Assembly: GCA_039182125.1 (NCBI GenBank)
Contig: JBCDCH010000041.1
Location: forward strand, 1-34,588
Length of the DNA: 34,588 nt
Source: Planctomycetota bacterium
Lineage (GTDB): Bacteria; Planctomycetota; Phycisphaerae; Tepidisphaerales; Tepidisphaeraceae
Reading direction: 5' to 3'
Shown here piece after piece: positions 16,114-25,060 of the stretch (position 1 is its first letter; each line of letters starts with the position of its first letter). Under the pieces are notes generated by a model that was not told the origin of the DNA, made no database searches, and saw only the letters and a program-made list of their open reading frames with translations. Both the position numbers and the translations under genes were made by a program.

Positions 16114-17241
16114 CTAGTCGAGCACCTTGAAGGTGGTTTGGGCGGTCACAACGTCCGAGAAATCGCGCACCGAAGCGGCGTCGGCGTCGTAGATCACTTC
16201 CAACTCGCCCGCCCAGTGATCGTCGAGACCGTCCGGGCGCGGCGCGGCGATGAGCAACGTGCCCTGAATCTTCACGGCCGCGCTGTCTTCACCGTGAAGG
16301 TGCTCGGCAACGTAGACCATACCCAGCACGCCGAACCGCGCATCCTTCTCGAACCGGAGTTCCTTACGTGTGAGCAACGCCGGCATGTTGTCGGCCGGGT
16401 TGATCGTGACGTCACCTTCGATGTAGATGTGATCGTGCCCGATGATCGTGCCGTTGACGGTGACGTTGTCGAGCGTTTTGTTGTTGCCGATGCGGTGTAC
16501 GCCGAGCGGGTTGGACGCGCTCGTTCCCAGCGTGGTGTCCCGGACATCGTCGTGGTGGTACTCGATCGAATAGGTCTGCCCGTCGTAGACGTAGTCGTTG
16601 GTGTTGAGCAGCGAAACGTCGTGCGCCTGGGGCGAGGTTTCATCCTCGGCGTTGGGACCGGGTGCGGAGCCGTCGGGGTAGGCGGTGTGGTTCGTGGCCA
16701 CGACCGGATCGGCGTACGTCGGGCCGGTGCCGGTGAAGGTCAGATTGTCGACGGCCTTGATGCCGCCGGTGATGGTCCAGTCGTGGGGCAACCTCGCGTT
16801 GCCACGCACCTGCAACGCGTGAGTCGGCTGAAAGACGGTTTCCCTTTGGACCCGCTGCTGGTCGCTGCGGGTGATGCCGTTGGTCGTCGTGGAGGCGTTG
16901 ATCAGGAAGACATCGCCCGGCTCCGGCGTGACGGTGATCGCGACGTCGGTGCCGTCGATCGAGTAGACGCCGCCGGGCCAGTACGGGCCGTTGATGCCGT
17001 TGACGGTGCCCTCGTTGGATTCGTCGGGGTTGGCCAGGTAGTGCATGGCCAGTTCCATGCCGTCAGCGTTGTGTTCCGAGGCCAACGCCGCTGCGGAAGC
17101 GGCCGCCGACGCGTCGGCGCGGATGCTCGTCTCGCTGAGCATGGCCCAGCACATCACGGCCGTCACGGCGACGAGGATCAGCACCATCAACAGCGCGCTG
17201 CCGCGCCGGCGGGGGTCAGGGTTGTTGGGATGAACCGCCAT
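16114..17241 (-). CDS. PilX/GspK-like minor pseudopilin
   Basis: A 375-residue protein with a prepilin-like leader ending PDPRRRG and then SALLMVLILVAVTAVMCWAM. Ser replaces Phe at position 1 and no Glu is present at position 5, as in many GspK/PilX proteins. The large C-terminal part is Asn/Thr/Asp-rich with short repeated strands (NVTVNGTIIGHDHIYIEGDVTI), suggesting a beta-solenoid or sandwich. ATG 17241 follows a good Shine-Dalgarno site, GGAAGGA, eight bases upstream. Its leader resembles that of the neighbouring GspH-like gene. It probably caps or starts a pseudopilus. Confidence 0.75.
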   Translation of the reverse strand: MAVHPNNPDPRRRGSALLMVLILVAVTAVMCWAMLSETSIRADASAAASAAALASEHNADGMELAMHYLANPDESNEGTVNGINGPYWPGGVYSIDGTDVAITVTPEPGDVFLINASTTTNGITRSDQQRVQRETVFQPTHALQVRGNARLPHDWTITGGIKAVDNLTFTGTGPTYADPVVATNHTAYPDGSAPGPNAEDETSPQAHDVSLLNTNDYVYDGQTYSIEYHHDDVRDTTLGTSASNPLGVHRIGNNKTLDNVTVNGTIIGHDHIYIEGDVTINPADNMPALLTRKELRFEKDARFGVLGMVYVAEHLHGEDSAAVKIQGTLLIAAPRPDGLDDHWAGELEVIYDADAASVRDFSDVVTAQTTFKVLD

Positions 17242-17263
17242 GGTTGTGTCCTTCCGAGAGTGG

Positions 17264-18091
17264 CTAGAAGCCGCCAAATCCGCCAAAGCCCCCGAACCCG
17301 CCGCCGTCATCGTCATCACCGCCGCCTCCACCACCCCCGGCGGGTAACAGATCGCTGCCCGAACCGGACCAAATGGCGTCGTGTTCGAGTTCCTTGAGCT
17401 TCTCCTCACCGATGGCCGACTCGAGGTTGACGATGCCGCGTACGCCGGTGTTGCCATCGAACCGCACCGCGTAGGCGAGCTGCGGCGTTTTCGTGTTGAT
17501 GTCGGCACCCTGGTAGTCGAACCGAACCGCTTCGACATCGGCCAGCAAGGTGCGCTTTTCGAAGAACGACGCATCGCGGATCGACTGGGCTAGGTTCTCA
17601 TCGTCACGCATGGACTCGCGTGTCATCGGGATCTGCGCGAACCCGCGCTCCCACCACTGCACTTCGTCCCGAGGCTTCATCGTGTAGTGGACGAGCGAGT
17701 TCGTTTCGGTGTCGAACTCGACCAGTTCCAACTCGCCGAACTGCACGTAACCGTCCTGCGTGTCGGAGAACAGCTCGTTCATCGTGTCGGAGCCCCACTG
17801 AATCGCGTAAGCGTTCTTCGACTCGCTGAGGCTGCCCATGTTCACCTGCGCGACGAACAGGGAGTCGGTGAAGACGGACTCGACCTGCTTGGATGCGACC
17901 TTGGCGGTCAGGGCGTTGGTGTTCCACTGCTTGGTCGAATCCCAGGCGCTGGTGACGGCCGACGCGAACGTCATCGCGGCAAGTCCGACGACCGACGTCA
18001 CGATCATGCCGATCGAAAGCTCGACCAGCGTGAGCCCGCGGTGGCGGGCGCTGCGTTTCGCACGGGTCGGTTGATCCTGCGTTGTGTTCAT
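17264..18091 (-). CDS. GspJ-like pseudopilin with Gly/Asp/Phe-rich tail
   Basis: A 275-residue prepilin with leader ending ARHRG and mature start LTLVELSIGMIVTSVVGLAA, Glu at position 5. Length and the long C-terminal domain fit GspJ. ATG 18091 is preceded by AGAGGA at a good spacing. The extreme C-terminus is unusual: a polyglycine run, four Asp, then GGF repeated four times to the stop. This tail is probably flexible and surface exposed. The gene lies between the I-like and K-like genes. Confidence 0.78.
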   Translation of the reverse strand: MNTTQDQPTRAKRSARHRGLTLVELSIGMIVTSVVGLAAMTFASAVTSAWDSTKQWNTNALTAKVASKQVESVFTDSLFVAQVNMGSLSESKNAYAIQWGSDTMNELFSDTQDGYVQFGELELVEFDTETNSLVHYTMKPRDEVQWWERGFAQIPMTRESMRDDENLAQSIRDASFFEKRTLLADVEAVRFDYQGADINTKTPQLAYAVRFDGNTGVRGIVNLESAIGEEKLKELEHDAIWSGSGSDLLPAGGGGGGGDDDDGGGFGGFGGFGGF

Positions 18092-18142
18092 GGCATTTCC
18101 TCTGATCAAACCCTCGAATTCCTCGCTCTCCGACGCAAATCG

Positions 18143-18760
18143 CTAGCGCGACGCGGACGGCAGGATGACCCGAGACACGACATGCTCACGCCCGGTGGGA
18201 TCGGTGACGGCGACGGTGACCTTCCGCAGGCTGCCGGTGTCATCGACGGGGCCGTCGGGCGTGCGGTGGCGGGTGACGGTGACGGTGCGGGTGTAGTTGC
18301 CGGCCGCAGGGTGATCGCTGGACACGGGCGCGGCGACGGTGTCGCTGAGCCCGCTGACCGCGTCGATGGTCGGCATCTCGGCGAGGATCGCCGGCCGTTG
18401 GAACAGCCGGGCGTCGACGACGTTGGCGTCGCCGGCGGGCAGCGCGGTGCCCGTCCCGTCGTTACGCATCGTGACCGCGTTGCTCGGGGGCAACTCGTCA
18501 GGCATCTCGTCGGACGAGATCGGCTTGGCGATGATCTGGTTCGTCAGGTCCATCGCGAGGCTCGTCGCTTGCTCTTGGCGTCGGATGGCGCTCTCGGCGG
18601 TGTAGGTCGCGATGAGCGTTTCCGAGAGGGCGACCACGCTGAGCGTGAGGATGGTCGAGGCGATGAGCGCTTCGACGAGCGTGAAGCCGGCCCGGTTGCG
18701 AGCGCGGGTGCGGGTGCGGGTGCGGGTGCGGGTGCGGGGTTGTCGGGTGGCGGGTTTCAT
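18143..18760 (-). CDS. GspI-like pseudopilin with Arg-Thr repeat leader
   Basis: A 205-residue prepilin. The mature part begins FTLVEALIASTILTLSVVAL with Glu at position 5. The leader, from ATG 18760, is unusually long and basic: it contains five Arg-Thr dipeptides in a row, followed by RARNRAG, encoded by a hexanucleotide tandem repeat (18704-18738). A GspI-like or PilV-like role is inferred from size and place in the cluster. No Shine-Dalgarno site is obvious before ATG 18760, so the start is less certain than for its neighbours. Confidence 0.78.
   Translation of the reverse strand: MKPATRQPRTRTRTRTRTRARNRAGFTLVEALIASTILTLSVVALSETLIATYTAESAIRRQEQATSLAMDLTNQIIAKPISSDEMPDELPPSNAVTMRNDGTGTALPAGDANVVDARLFQRPAILAEMPTIDAVSGLSDTVAAPVSSDHPAAGNYTRTVTVTRHRTPDGPVDDTGSLRKVTVAVTDPTGREHVVSRVILPSASR
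18704..18738. repeat. Hexanucleotide tandem repeat (GCGGGT)n in the GspI-like leader
   Basis: Five perfect copies of GCGGGT occupy 18704-18733 and a sixth partial copy reaches 18738. On the coding (minus) strand this reads ACCCGC, giving Thr-Arg dipeptides. Since the unit is six bases, slippage changes leader length by two residues and keeps the frame. Confidence 0.9.
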
Positions 18761-18831
18761 CTTTGAGATATCCAAAACCGACGGGCCGCGGTCAAGCGGC
18801 ACGTCGGTCGGAGGAGGAAAACCAAGGCGGA

Positions 18832-19353
18832 TTACGGGGCGGCGTAGCCGGCCGGGGCGGCAGCACTGCTCTCGCCCGTGACCTCGTTGAACCACTGGGC
18901 AGACCCGTCGCCGGCAGGCTTACCGACGGCGAAGAGCTTGCCGTTCTTGTCCATGATGAAGCCGAAGGTGTTATCCAAGGCCTCGTCGATACCGACCACG
19001 TCGAGCTGGTTGAACGGGTTGACCGCCGCGCTCTGCAGGTAGGGCCCGTACTGGCCGTTGGCGTCGATGTCGCCGTCCTTGTCGGTCTTGCCCGTGAGCT
19101 TGTCCCAGTTCCAGGCGGTGTTCAAACTACCATCGGCCGTCGGGTACTTGTCGTTGTGCTCGAGTCGGTAGAGCGCGACTTGCGACCGCAGGGCTTGCAG
19201 CTGGCTCGCCAACGAGGAACTCTTGGCGTCTTCGCTGGCACTGCTGAACTGCGGGATCACGATCGCGGCGAGGATGCCGAGAATGATCACGACGATGAGG
19301 ATCTCGATGAGCGTGAAGCCCTGCTGACGTTTTGCTTTGATATCGCGGTACAT
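18832..19353 (-). CDS. gspG: Major pseudopilin GspG-like
   Basis: A 173-residue prepilin with a short leader (MYRDIKAKRQQG) and mature N-terminus FTLIEILIVVIILGILAAIV, Glu at position 5, Pro at position 22. The segment ALYRLEHNDKYPTADG and the length fit GspG/PulG major pseudopilins rather than type IV pilins. A Shine-Dalgarno-like AAGGA lies upstream of ATG 19353. It is the first gene of the minus-strand operon gspG-I-J-K-H-pilM-pilN. The 286-base gap to the divergent aroA must contain the promoters of both. Confidence 0.9.
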   Translation of the reverse strand: MYRDIKAKRQQGFTLIEILIVVIILGILAAIVIPQFSSASEDAKSSSLASQLQALRSQVALYRLEHNDKYPTADGSLNTAWNWDKLTGKTDKDGDIDANGQYGPYLQSAAVNPFNQLDVVGIDEALDNTFGFIMDKNGKLFAVGKPAGDGSAQWFNEVTGESSAAAPAGYAAP

Positions 19354-19639
19354 GCTGATAGTCCTTCGGCCACGGTCGTGACCGCACTGTGACGAGCGAC
19401 ACCCCGTCGCTTCGGCGTTTGGCTTGTTCTCCCGTCGGTGGACCGCCGACGTACTCCTGTGTCGGGACGAAATCGTCTCGCCCCACGGTCGGCCGAACCA
19501 CTCGGTCCGTTGCGTTCCGTCTAGTCCAGCATCGAAAAACCAATACCCCTGCTTGAGTGTCAAGCTGGAAAAACAGCGCAGCCCGTGCCACGGTTATCGG
19601 AACGACCGACCGGGTAAGGGTTTCCCACTATCATCGGTC

Positions 19640-21712
19640 ATGTCAGCCGACCCTGAGCGAGACACCCTCCCGGTACTGAAAACGCCGATCGACGCCGTTG
19701 CAGACGTTCCGGGGAGCAAGTCGATCACGAACCGCGCGCTCGTCCTGGCTGCCCTCGCGCGGGGCGTATCGGACCTCGGCGATGCGCTGTTCGCCGACGA
19801 CACCCGGCACATGATCGACAACCTCGTCGCACTCGGTTTCGACCTCGGCTCGGACCCCGACGCGCGCACCATCCGTGTCAACGGCGAAGGAGGACACATC
19901 CCCGCAGAGGCCGCCGAACTTTTCTGCGGCAACTCCGGCACGACCATCCGCTTCCTCACCGCCCTCTGCGCCCTCGGCCGTGGCAGCTACACCCTCGACG
20001 GCGTCGAGCGCATGCGCCAACGCCCCATCGGGCCGCTCGTGACGATGCTCGGCAACCTGGGCGCGACGGTCGAGGCGGCCGACGGCTACCCCCCGCTCAC
20101 GATCAACGGCACCGGCATGCCCGGCGGTCGCAACGCCAGCTACGGGGCCGAGACGTCCAGCCAATACCTCTCCGCCGCACTGATGGCCGCGCCCTACGCC
20201 GACGAGGAAGTTCACATCCGACTCGTCGGCGAGCAGACCAGTTGGCCGTACGTAACGCTGACGATGCGACTCATGGACGAGTTCGGCGTGACGCCCGAAG
20301 TCGAGTACGACCCGAAGACGGGCAAGCCGATCCTGATCGCCGTCCCGCAGGGGCGATACAAGGGCCGGACGTTTACGGTCGAGCCGGACGCATCGGCGGC
20401 GACGTACTTTCTCGCCCTGGCCGCGCTACATGAAGGTAGCAAGATCACCGTGCCGGGCCTTGGCAGCACGAGCCTGCAGGGCGACGTCGGCTTCGCGCAG
20501 TTGCTCAAACGAGCCGGGGCCGATGTCGATGTCACGGCCGACTCGATCACCGTCACCGGCACCGACACGCTCCGCGGCATCGAGGCGGACTTCGCCGACA
20601 TCCCCGACACGGCCCAGACCTTCGCCGTCGTCGCGCTGTTCGCCGAGGAGCCGTCAACCCTCACCGGCTTGCACACACTCACCGTGAAGGAAACCGACCG
20701 CATCGCCGCCCTCGAGGCCGAACTCACCAAGCTCGGTGCGAAGGTCAAGACGACCACCGATTCGTTGCACATCGTCCCCCCGCCACGCGTTCAACCGGCA
20801 TCGATCGCGACCTACGACGACCACCGCATGGCCATGAGCTTCGCGCTGGCCGCGACGAAGATCGACGGGGTCGTCATCGAAGATCCCGGTTGCGTCAACA
20901 AGACCTTCCCGGGTTACTTCGACGCCATGCGGCGTACCATCGCGTCCCGATTTTCCAATCCCCCAACCGGAGCAACCATGTCCCTGCGCGTCACCGTCTG
21001 GCACGAACATCGCCATGAGAAAACCAACGAGAAAGTCCGCGAGGTCTATCCCGACGGCATGCACGAAGCCATCGCCGGATACCTCCGCACCGAGGGCGAC
21101 TTCAGAGTCCGCACCGCCCTGCTCGACGACCCCGAGCACGGCCTGAACGACGACGTGCTCGAGAACACCGACGTGATGACCTGGTGGGGACACATGGCCC
21201 ACGACGATGTCGATGACGCCATCGTCGACAAAGTCGTGAAGCGCGTCCACGACGGCATGGGCATCGTGTTCCTGCACTCGGGACACTTTTCCAAGCCTTT
21301 CAAGAAACTCATGGGCACCACCTGTGACCTGAAGTGGCGCGAGAGCAACGACCGTGAGATCCTCTGGGTCACCCGTCCGGGCCACCCGATACTCGACGGC
21401 GTCGCCGACAAGATCGTCATCGACAAGGAAGAAATGTACGGCGAGTTCTTCGACATCCCCGAGCCGGACGAAACGATCCTCGTCAGCACGTTCAGCGGCG
21501 GTGAATGCTTCCGCAGCGGCATCACCTACCGCCGCGGGGCCGGCAGCATCTTCTACTTCCGCCCCGGTCACGAGACCTACCCCTCGTACCACAACAAGGA
21601 AATCCTCCACGTCATCGCCAACGGCCTGCGCTGGGTCGGCGGTAAGGAAACCAAGGGTGACAAACACAAGCCCGAGTTCGGCAACCGCAAGGACGGCTGG
21701 ATCGACGCTTAG
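19640..21712 (+). CDS. aroA: EPSP synthase (AroA) fused in frame to a ThuA-like domain
   Basis: One uninterrupted frame of 690 codons. Residues 1-446 are a full 3-phosphoshikimate 1-carboxyvinyltransferase of the shikimate pathway: [13 protein letters not shown] (K27), [29 protein letters not shown] (catalytic Asp), VKETDRI (catalytic Glu) and [12 protein letters not shown]. Residues 447-690 form a complete ThuA-like domain (trehalose-utilisation/glutamine-amidotransferase-like fold) with [36 protein letters not shown] and [15 protein letters not shown]. The linker [15 protein letters not shown] looks like read-through intergenic sequence; CGA 20948-20950 is one transition from TGA. A Shine-Dalgarno site and ATG at 20978 could start ThuA alone. 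ATG 19640 is chosen as the start. Confidence 0.88.
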   Translation: MSADPERDTLPVLKTPIDAVADVPGSKSITNRALVLAALARGVSDLGDALFADDTRHMIDNLVALGFDLGSDPDARTIRVNGEGGHIPAEAAELFCGNSGTTIRFLTALCALGRGSYTLDGVERMRQRPIGPLVTMLGNLGATVEAADGYPPLTINGTGMPGGRNASYGAETSSQYLSAALMAAPYADEEVHIRLVGEQTSWPYVTLTMRLMDEFGVTPEVEYDPKTGKPILIAVPQGRYKGRTFTVEPDASAATYFLALAALHEGSKITVPGLGSTSLQGDVGFAQLLKRAGADVDVTADSITVTGTDTLRGIEADFADIPDTAQTFAVVALFAEEPSTLTGLHTLTVKETDRIAALEAELTKLGAKVKTTTDSLHIVPPPRVQPASIATYDDHRMAMSFALAATKIDGVVIEDPGCVNKTFPGYFDAMRRTIASRFSNPPTGATMSLRVTVWHEHRHEKTNEKVREVYPDGMHEAIAGYLRTEGDFRVRTALLDDPEHGLNDDVLENTDVMTWWGHMAHDDVDDAIVDKVVKRVHDGMGIVFLHSGHFSKPFKKLMGTTCDLKWRESNDREILWVTRPGHPILDGVADKIVIDKEEMYGEFFDIPEPDETILVSTFSGGECFRSGITYRRGAGSIFYFRPGHETYPSYHNKEILHVIANGLRWVGGKETKGDKHKPEFGNRKDGWIDA
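20969..20980 (+). promoter_or_regulatory. Possible internal ribosome binding site and start for the ThuA-like part
   Basis: GGAG at 20969-20972, a five-base spacer, then ATG 20978-20980, at the exact point where ThuA homology begins. It would give a separate 244-residue ThuA-like protein from the same message. Whether it is used cannot be seen. Confidence 0.5.
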
Positions 21713-21735
21713 TCTTGCGACCCAAACGCAGAACG

Positions 21736-21781
21736 AGAACGCCCGCTGGCCGGTGCTCACGCACTATCCAGCGGGCGTTCT
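21736..21781. terminator. Likely bidirectional terminator hairpin between aroA-thuA and nuoN
   Basis: Perfect 14-base arms, 21736-21749 and 21768-21781 (AGAACGCCCGCTGG and its complement), enclose an 18-base loop between two convergent genes. T-tracts are weak on both sides, so termination efficiency is uncertain. Confidence 0.65.
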
Positions 21782-21800
21782 TGTCAGGCCATCCGTGTCG

Positions 21801-23390
21801 TCACTCGGCGACCGCGATGGTGGCGGGAGCACGGTCGATCGTGGTGGCGCGCTGGGCTTCGGTGTCGAGTCGGTTCAGCGCCTGCGGCAGCGTACCGAAA
21901 AGGATCACCAGGAAGCACGACGTCGCAATCGCGACGGCGATCGGCAGCGGGCGACGCACTTCCTCGGCATCGCCCACTTCGTCACGCAAGTACATGACGC
22001 TGAGAATTTTCAGGTAGTAGCCGGCGGAGATGGCGGCGTTCACGACCGTGAAGATCACCAGCCAACCGAGTTCGACGTTCCACGCGGGCAGCAGCAGGCC
22101 GAGCTTGCCCCAGAAACCGATCGTCAACGGCAACCCGATCAGCGAGAACATCGACACCGCCATCGCGAGCCCGAGCAGCGGGTGCTTCTTGCCCATACCG
22201 GCCAAGTCGTCGAACGTCTCCGCGCTGGTCGCAGGCTGAGTCGTTTCTCCCGGCAACGGTTTGTGCGGCAACAACAACATGACGCCGAACGAGCCGACGT
22301 TCATCAGCCCGTACGCGACGAGGTAGAACAGCACCGCCGCCAGCGCCTGGCCCTGCACATCGGCATTCATCGGACTGCCGGTCAGTGCCGCGAGACCGAC
22401 AAGCAAGTAACCCGAGTGCGCGATCGACGAGTAAGCGAGCACGCGCTTGACGTTGGCCCCTGTGAACTGCACCAGGCCGAGCACGTTGCCGACGGTCATC
22501 GTGATCGCAGCGAGGATCGCCAGGAGCAGTGAAATCTGCGGCCAGATGTCAAAGCCGTTGCCGCCGATCGTGAAGAAGATTTTGACCATGGCGATGACGC
22601 CGACGGTCTTGGGAACGAAGCTCAGCAGCGCGGTCACCGGCGTGCCGGCACCTTCGTAGACATCGGCCGCGTAAAAGTGCAGCGGCGCGGCAGCCATCTT
22701 GAACGCCAAACCACCGACGAGCATCACCGCCGCGAACAGGCCCCACGGCCCCAGCGGGATCGGGCCGGACACGCCATCGCTGAACCGCTGGCCGATCTCG
22801 TACATGTCGGTCGTGCCGGTGATCCCGTAAAGGAACGAAAAGCCCATCAGCATGACGGCCGCGCTCATCGCGCCGAGGAAGAAGTACTTGACGCCTGCTT
22901 CCTGAGCCTGGGCCGTCGGGCGGGACATGCTCACGAGGATGTATGTCGGGATGCTCGCGAGCTCGATGCCCATGAACAACAGGATCAAATCGTTGGCCCC
23001 CGCGACGAGTGTCGCCCCGGCCAACGCCAGCAGCACCAGGGCGAAAAACTCACCCGCGTCACGGCCCCAATCGACCGCGCTACCGCCCGTGCCATCCTTG
23101 CGGTTGGGCCAAGCGAGTAGCACAAGCAACGCCCCGATCGCGAGCACGATCACACGGACGAAGTACGCGAACGCACCGATCCGGATCGCGCCGTCGACGC
23201 TGAAAGCGGTATCCGCGGCCTCGTCGGGCCATTGGAGCGCCGCGACCACCAGCGCGATGAGCACCGTCGCCGTCGCGATCACCGGCGCGGCCAGCCGTGA
23301 CCCGGCCGACTTGGCAAAGCCGAGCACGAACAGCACCAAGGCACCGGCGACCAGAATCGTTTCAACGGCAAGAAGTTCGAACAGATTCAT
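21801..23390 (-). CDS. nuoN: NADH-quinone oxidoreductase subunit N
   Basis: A 529-residue antiporter-like membrane subunit of complex I with about 14 hydrophobic segments. The conserved Glu segment is MGIELASIPTYILVSM, followed by the Lys-containing helices typical of NuoL/M/N (PLHFYAADVYEGAGTPVTALLSFVPK, KRVLAYSSIAHSGYLLVG). It is the last gene of the nuoJKLMN run and its ATG overlaps the nuoM stop by four bases. NuoN translocates protons in the membrane arm. Confidence 0.95.
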   Translation of the reverse strand: MNLFELLAVETILVAGALVLFVLGFAKSAGSRLAAPVIATATVLIALVVAALQWPDEAADTAFSVDGAIRIGAFAYFVRVIVLAIGALLVLLAWPNRKDGTGGSAVDWGRDAGEFFALVLLALAGATLVAGANDLILLFMGIELASIPTYILVSMSRPTAQAQEAGVKYFFLGAMSAAVMLMGFSFLYGITGTTDMYEIGQRFSDGVSGPIPLGPWGLFAAVMLVGGLAFKMAAAPLHFYAADVYEGAGTPVTALLSFVPKTVGVIAMVKIFFTIGGNGFDIWPQISLLLAILAAITMTVGNVLGLVQFTGANVKRVLAYSSIAHSGYLLVGLAALTGSPMNADVQGQALAAVLFYLVAYGLMNVGSFGVMLLLPHKPLPGETTQPATSAETFDDLAGMGKKHPLLGLAMAVSMFSLIGLPLTIGFWGKLGLLLPAWNVELGWLVIFTVVNAAISAGYYLKILSVMYLRDEVGDAEEVRRPLPIAVAIATSCFLVILFGTLPQALNRLDTEAQRATTIDRAPATIAVAE

Positions 23391-25051
23391 CGCAGTCCCT
23401 CCGCATGAAACCCGGAGGCAAGGGGAAGTGCGTGCACCTCGTCAACCCGCACGACTTTCGTCGTCGAGGTTTCGGGAACCGCCGGTTCCGGTGAGGGGCT
23501 GTCAAGCCGGCCGGGTTCCGGCAGACTTGGCTCGCCGCCGGGCAACTCGATCGGATTGATCGCGAGCAACGCCTCGTCGCGGATGCTGTCGAGCAGCGGC
23601 TTGGGCAACACGCCGAAGACGATCACGATGACCGCCAATGGGGCGAGGATGGCAAACTCCCGGAGATTCAGGTCTTCGGGCAACTCTTCGTCGCGGTGCG
23701 GTCGCTTGAGCGGGCCGAAGATGATTTTCGCGGTCATGTGCAACATGTACACCGCACCGAGGATCACGCCGATCGCGGCGATGATGCCAAACCAGATGCC
23801 GAGCTGGTCGCTGACGAACGCGCCGAGGATCGAGAGGAACTCCGAGATAAACCCGTTGGTTCCCGGCAACCCGATCGACGCCATGACGAAGAGCACGAAG
23901 AAAAACGCGAGCTTCGGCATGACCGCCCCGAGGCCGGAGAGCGCGTCGATGTCGCGGGTGTGGTAACGGTCGTAGATCATGCCGATCACGAGGAACATCG
24001 CGCCGGTGCTGATGCCGTGGTTGAGCATGTAGAACACGCTGCCCTGAATGCCGATCGCGTTGAACGCCAGCAAACCGAGCACGCAGAAACCGAGGTGGCT
24101 CACCGACGAGTAGGCGACGAGCTTCTTGATGTCCTGCTGCACCCATGCGACGAGCGCGCCGTAGATGATGCCGATCAGGCAGAGCACGCCGAGAAACTGG
24201 ATCAACCCGGTCGCAAAAGCCGGCACCCCGTCGGCGGAAACCAGCCCGGCAGGCACGGCGAGCCGAAGCATCCCGTAGGTGCCGAGCTTGAGCAGCACGC
24301 CCGCGAGCAAGACCGAACCCGCCGTCGGCGCTTCGGTGTGGGCCAGCGGCAGCCATGTGTGAACCGGGAACAGCGGAATCTTCACCGCAAAGCCCGCGAG
24401 CAAGCCGAGCATCACCCAGAACTGTGCGTCGGGCGAAAGCTGCTGGGCGGTGTAGATGACCTGTGTCATCTCGAACGTACGGGCCTCGGCGGCAAGGAAC
24501 AGGATCGCCGCGAGCGTGAAGACCGAGCCGACGAACGTGAACAGGAAAAACTTCACCGCCGCCTCGCGCCGGTTTGCCCCGCCCCAGACGCCGATGAGGA
24601 AGAACATCGGGATCAGCGTGAGTTCGAAGAAGATGTAGAACAGCAGCACGTCACGAGCGACGAACACGCCCATCATCGCCGCCAATAGCAGAAGCATCCA
24701 CGCGTAGTAGCTGGACTCCTTGGTCTTGATCGGCGCGTAGCTCGCGAGCACCGCCAGCGGCATGAGTAACGCCGTCAACAGCACCAGCCACATCGCGATC
24801 GAGTCGACGCCGAGGGTGATGCCAAAGTTGAACCGGTCGAGGTTGAAGAACTGCGACTCGAACTGGAGGGAGTCGAACACGGTCGGCGCGGCCGCCTGCC
24901 AATCGAAGTTCACGCCCAACAACGCCGCCACAAGGGCCACGGTTAGCGAGGTTCCTAACGCCCAGTATCGGCTCAGCCCTCCGGGCATCAGCGCACCCGC
25001 CGCCGCGCCCACGAGCGGAATCAGAATCAGTAACAGCAGCATCGTGTCCAT
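23387..25051 (-). CDS. nuoM: NADH-quinone oxidoreductase subunit M
   Basis: A 554-residue antiporter-like subunit. The key Glu lies in FYIFFELTLIPMFFLIGVWG (E143, equivalent to E. coli E144), and PLFPVHTWLPLAHTEAPTAGSVLLAGVLLKLGTYG is the classical NuoM signature. The C-terminal tail after about residue 510 is a Pro/Glu/Ser-rich extension (SLPEPGRLDSPSPEPA) not usual in NuoM and probably disordered. The stop overlaps nuoN; nuoL ends nine bases upstream. Confidence 0.96.
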   Translation of the reverse strand: MDTMLLLLILIPLVGAAAGALMPGGLSRYWALGTSLTVALVAALLGVNFDWQAAAPTVFDSLQFESQFFNLDRFNFGITLGVDSIAMWLVLLTALLMPLAVLASYAPIKTKESSYYAWMLLLLAAMMGVFVARDVLLFYIFFELTLIPMFFLIGVWGGANRREAAVKFFLFTFVGSVFTLAAILFLAAEARTFEMTQVIYTAQQLSPDAQFWVMLGLLAGFAVKIPLFPVHTWLPLAHTEAPTAGSVLLAGVLLKLGTYGMLRLAVPAGLVSADGVPAFATGLIQFLGVLCLIGIIYGALVAWVQQDIKKLVAYSSVSHLGFCVLGLLAFNAIGIQGSVFYMLNHGISTGAMFLVIGMIYDRYHTRDIDALSGLGAVMPKLAFFFVLFVMASIGLPGTNGFISEFLSILGAFVSDQLGIWFGIIAAIGVILGAVYMLHMTAKIIFGPLKRPHRDEELPEDLNLREFAILAPLAVIVIVFGVLPKPLLDSIRDEALLAINPIELPGGEPSLPEPGRLDSPSPEPAVPETSTTKVVRVDEVHALPLASGFHAEGLR

Positions 25052-25060
25052 GTGATTGCT

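Noticed and set aside
15475-17397. 640-codon plus-strand open frame across the pseudopilin genes
   Set aside because: Shadow: composition is Val/Arg/Gly/His-rich and lacks domain features, while the minus strand has clear prepilin motifs and Shine-Dalgarno sites.
18700-18740. CRISPR array
   Set aside because: The only tandem repeats in the window are a 6-base and a 7-base unit with no spacers; no cas gene is present.
19354-19639. Minus-strand TTGACA at 19563-19558 as a gspG promoter
   Set aside because: The -35 match is perfect but no acceptable -10 box is seen at 16-18 bases, so I do not call a promoter. One must still lie in this gap.
20654-21760. 368-codon minus-strand open frame opposite the ThuA-like part
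   Set aside because: No domain signals; the plus strand has continuous ThuA-like homology.
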